A stretch of 27,095 nucleotides of DNA from Peptococcaceae bacterium BRH_c23 (lineage in GTDB: Bacteria; Bacillota_B; Desulfitobacteriia; Desulfitobacteriales; Desulfitobacteriaceae): NCBI GenBank assembly GCA_000961805.1, contig LADV01000127.1:1-27095 (forward strand), in the 5' to 3' direction. Shown here piece after piece: positions 24,336 to 27,095 of the stretch (position 1 is the first letter of the stretch; every line of letters begins with the position of its first letter). The position numbers were made by a program, and so were the translations under genes. Below the pieces are notes generated by a model. That model was not told the origin of the DNA, made no database searches, and saw only the letters and a list, made by a program, of their open reading frames with translations.

Positions 24336-25774
24336 GTGAAAATTGCATTTGAATACGGACAAGGTTTGATGGAAGCCAATTTACCGGATAATACGGACGT
24401 GTTTATACCTGGGGAAACAGTTGCAGACCCACAATACCTTAAGAACATTGAGGAAGAAACAATAAAATCGATACTTAATCCGATAGGGGTTCCATCCATT
24501 TCCCGACAAGTACAAAAAGGGTCAAAGGTTACAATCGTATTTCCGGATAGGGTCAAGGGAGGTGTCCAAGAAACCTCTCACAGAAAGATATCAATCCCTA
24601 TAATCATTGAGGAATTTCTCAAGGCCGGAGTTGAAAAAAAAGATATAAAACTTATTTGCAGTAACGGCTTACATCGGAAAAATACCAGGGAGGAAATCAA
24701 AAGCCTCTTAGGTGAAACGGTATTCAATGAGTTTTGGTGGACTAATCAGATCGTCAATCATGACAGTGAGGACTGGAGTAAGCTAGTTGACCTTGGTCAT
24801 GACGAAATGGGTAACCCGGTAATCATGAATAGAGAGGTTTTTGAATCTGACCTAGCCGTGCTGATTGGGCACGTTCTGGGTAACCCATATGGCGGTTACT
24901 CTGGTGGATATAAGCACTGTGCTACCGGTATTACACATTGGAAGTCTATTGCTTCACACCATGTCCCTCATGTGATGCATAGGTCTGACTTTACTCCAGT
25001 AAACAACCATAGCTTGATGCGCAGAAAGTTTGATTCCATTGGACGATATATGGAAAAATGTATGGAAAAAAATTCTTTACTTGTGATGCTGTGCTGGATA
25101 CATACCAGAGACAAATTGCGGTTTTTACGGGGTATGCTGGTGAAATACAGCCCTTGTCATGGGAAATTGCCGACAAAAGGACTTATGTACCTTGGGCTGA
25201 GAAGAAATATGATATGATGATTTTGGGTATGCCTCAGGCCTTCCATTATGGAAACGGAATGGGGACCAACCCGATTTTCATGATGCAGGCCATATCAGCA
25301 CAAATAATCAGACATAAGAGGATATTGAAGGATAACTGTGTGGTAATCTGCTCATCAATCTGCAATGGTTATTTTCATGATGAGGAATTTCCGTCCTACA
25401 GGGCGGTGTATGACCTTTTCCAAAAAAACTACCACAATACACTTCCTGACCTTGAAAAGTACGGTGAGTATTTTGCAAATAATCAAGAATATATTGATAA
25501 ATATCGTTTCAATTATGGCTACCACCCTTATCATGCCTTCTCAATGATATCCTGCGGACATATAGTAGAACAACATTGTTCCGCTCTCTATATCGTTGGC
25601 GCTTATGAACCAGGCTATGCCCGCAGTATGGGAATGAAAACGAGAGCTACTTTTGAAGAAGCATTAATGGATGCCAACAAATATGTAGGAAGCAACCCTA
25701 ATATCCTAGCCCTTCCAAAAGCCTTTAAACTTGCCAGCGTACATCTCGGAATGAAAGACAGCATCGAGAGGTAA
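24336..25774 (+). pseudogene. LarA-type nickel-dependent racemase, interrupted by one frameshift
   Basis: Two frames together encode a LarA-family protein of about 479 residues (LarA itself is about 424). LarA racemises 2-hydroxy acids such as lactate using a nickel-pincer cofactor bound to a lysine. Visible elements are FPDRVKG (69-75), H113 in NGLHRK, H179 in IGHV, the pincer-type lysine K193 in SGGYKHCATGI and H209. The first frame breaks at seven A's (25066-25072). A -1 shift there gives MEKKFFTCDAVLDTYQRQIA, exactly the expected continuation, and the rest runs to 25774. One A is missing relative to an intact gene: a true mutation, homopolymer miscall or ribosomal slippage. GTG start after GGGAGG. 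LarB/C/E cofactor genes are not in the window. Confidence 0.8.
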
Positions 25775-25974
25775 AACCTATCGGAAGGGATGTTCTTGAG
25801 ACACTGCTGTTTGGCTGATTGTGGCGGCGGTCATGATGAGTCTAGGCTTTAAAAGGATATTCGTCTGGAAAAAGGGGTATTGTAAAAGGGTTTAGGACGT
25901 TGCGGAATTGTAGGAAAAGAAGTATCATTATACGAATCTATTTGGCCGGATATTAGAAACTAGAGGTGTAGTCA
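25775..25974. other. Intergenic region before the LysR gene
   Basis: No gene is supported. A 31-codon open stretch at 25800-25895 would encode a hydrophobic segment (AVWLIVAAVMMSLGFKRIF), which may be the tail of a lost membrane protein, but it has no start. The LysR gene has GAGGTG as its RBS just upstream of ATG 25975. Confidence 0.35.
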
Positions 25975-26901
25975 ATGATCACCGATCCCTTAAAAATCTT
26001 TATTTCAGTCGTGGAGCTCAAGAATTTCTCCCGTGCTGCTGAAGAACTATATATATCCCAACCCAGTGTGAGTTTACAAATTCGGAATTTAGAAAATGAA
26101 CTTGGCACAAAACTTATTAATCGTTCGCCAAAACATTTGGAACTTACTCAATCAGGCGAGATTTTCTATGGATATGCTAAGAACATCTTGCTTTTATATG
26201 ATAAGGCCAAAGAGGAAATTGATTTGTTATCGAATGTGGTCACAGGGGGATTGAAAGTTGGGGCAAGCAATACGATTGGAGAGTATATTTTACCCTTTGT
26301 ATTGACTGAATTCGCGGCTCAATTTCCGAAAGTAGGGATTGAAACGTTAATCGCCAATACGGAAGAGATTAGTCATGCAGTTCGAGCTAACCATTTGGAC
26401 CTTGCCCTTGTGGAAGGAGAAGTCAGTCATTCAGACCTTATTATCCGTCCGTTAATGGAGGATGAGATTATTTTAGTGGTGCCTAATCAACATGCCTTGG
26501 CTAGACTGCCAATCGTTACCGCGGATCATCTGCAGGATCAAGTATGGATTTTGAGAGAAAGCGGCTCCGGAACTCGTGCCTTCAGCGACAAGCTAATTAA
26601 AGATCGAGGAATTCAGGTTAAAAAATCATATATTTTGGGAAGCGGTCAAGCTGTCAAGCAAGCAGTGATAGCTGGGCTAGGAATTGCCCTTGTCTCCAAT
26701 TGGATCGTCCGCAAAGAATTAAAGGCTAGAGAACTTACGGCTATTCGGATAAAAGGGAAGCGTTTAACACGTTATTTTTCGTTAATAACATCAAAGAACC
26801 ATGAACAGTCTAAGGCAGTGGAAGTTTTCACGGAACAACTTTTTACTCATGAGCTACTAACTTCGGCGAGTGAATCAGCCCGCAAGGGAATAGATGTTTA
26901 A
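25975..26901 (+). CDS. LysR-family transcriptional regulator
   Basis: A 308-residue LysR-type regulator of normal length. The N-terminal winged helix (1-65) contains FSRAAEELYISQPSVSLQIR and LGTKLINRSPKHLELTQSG. The effector-binding domain follows (about 90-300) with GGLKVGASNTIGEYILP and the GSGTRAF and AVIAGLGIALVS elements, typical of the CysB/CbbR-like effector fold. It is co-directional with the LarA-type gene but 200 bp away and probably has its own promoter. It may regulate the second sugar module or the gene just right of the window; sequence does not decide. The effector is unknown. Confidence 0.92.
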   Translation: MITDPLKIFISVVELKNFSRAAEELYISQPSVSLQIRNLENELGTKLINRSPKHLELTQSGEIFYGYAKNILLLYDKAKEEIDLLSNVVTGGLKVGASNTIGEYILPFVLTEFAAQFPKVGIETLIANTEEISHAVRANHLDLALVEGEVSHSDLIIRPLMEDEIILVVPNQHALARLPIVTADHLQDQVWILRESGSGTRAFSDKLIKDRGIQVKKSYILGSGQAVKQAVIAGLGIALVSNWIVRKELKARELTAIRIKGKRLTRYFSLITSKNHEQSKAVEVFTEQLFTHELLTSASESARKGIDV

Positions 26902-27057
26902 GTTAAAACAAGAGAGTCTAACTGATTACCTTTTGAGGGTAGCAGCCAGACCTTTGTATATTTTAAGGCGTTTTGACAGGAATAATAGCGTAACCCAAAC
27001 GTGGAGTGTTGAATTTTTGCCTTGAGTACCTAGTACCAAACATATGTTGACTGGGTA

Positions 27058-27095
27058 TGATATAATACCATTGTATTAAAAGTAAGGTCGGTGGA
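27058..27095 (+). promoter_or_regulatory. Extended -10 promoter and RBS of a gene beyond the window
   Basis: TGATATAAT (27058-27066) is a perfect extended -10 element without a good -35, and it lies in a GGTAT/ATACC inverted repeat. A purine-rich AAGTAAGG...GGTGGA follows to the window edge and may be a ribosome binding site for the next gene. Confidence 0.5.

Noticed and set aside
25800..25895. Possible remnant of a membrane protein C-terminus
   Set aside because: Thirty-one hydrophobic codons without a start codon or recognisable family; chance is adequate as an explanation.
1..27095. CRISPR array, tRNA, rRNA or prophage genes
   Set aside because: No regularly spaced repeats, no tRNA-like cloverleaf, no rRNA segment and no phage structural gene were recognised anywhere in the window.

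Overview
The window looks like chromosomal DNA from an anaerobic, low-to-moderate G+C, Gram-positive-type bacterium, most likely of the Desulfosporosinus/Desulfitobacterium kind; a Sporomusa-like acetogen is an alternative. The support is strong AGGAGG-type ribosome binding sites, a corrinoid methyltransferase set, a tungsten-type aldehyde:ferredoxin oxidoreductase with a polyferredoxin partner, a class II aldolase/PFK sugar cluster, a chemotaxis receptor and a group II intron end. The genus is inference; there is no rRNA or tRNA.

Layout. (1) 1-297: 3' end of a group II intron (maturase C-terminus, domains V and VI), then a hairpin. (2) 298-4205: an AraC regulator divergent from a three-gene corrinoid methyl-transfer operon (pterin methyltransferase, UroD-fold methyltransferase, corrinoid protein) that ends in a terminator. 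(3) 4206-6835: gene debris, including the tail of an oxidoreductase, and a chemoreceptor. (4) 6917-21504: a large sugar cluster. A class II aldolase faces a GntR/UTRA regulator across a region with repeated AATATTGCAATATT operators. After a relic-rich gap with a foldable leader come a CUT1 ABC importer (binding lipoprotein, ATPase, two permeases), a fucose/arabinose-isomerase-fold enzyme, an M24-fold protein that lacks metal ligands, an EamA transporter, a PFK-family kinase, a 16-cysteine ferredoxin and a tungsto-aldehyde oxidoreductase, closed by a strong terminator. (5) 21569-25774: a second sugar module of aldose-1-epimerase-like protein, second class II aldolase, enlarged triosephosphate-isomerase-like enzyme and a LarA-type nickel racemase broken by one frameshift. 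(6) 25975-27095: a LysR regulator and the promoter of a gene outside the window.

Working together (inference): the cluster encodes a plausible complete route: ABC uptake, mutarotation, aldose-ketose isomerisation, C1 phosphorylation by a PFK homologue, aldol cleavage to DHAP plus an aldehyde, DHAP isomerisation, ferredoxin-linked oxidation of the aldehyde to an acid, and perhaps racemisation of a 2-hydroxy acid by LarA. No hexokinase or PTS is present, yet the PFK keeps the arginines that bind the C6 anion. A sugar already carrying a negative group at C6, such as sulfoquinovose, would therefore fit. A 6-deoxyhexose giving lactaldehyde and lactate is the main alternative. Neither substrate is proven by sequence.
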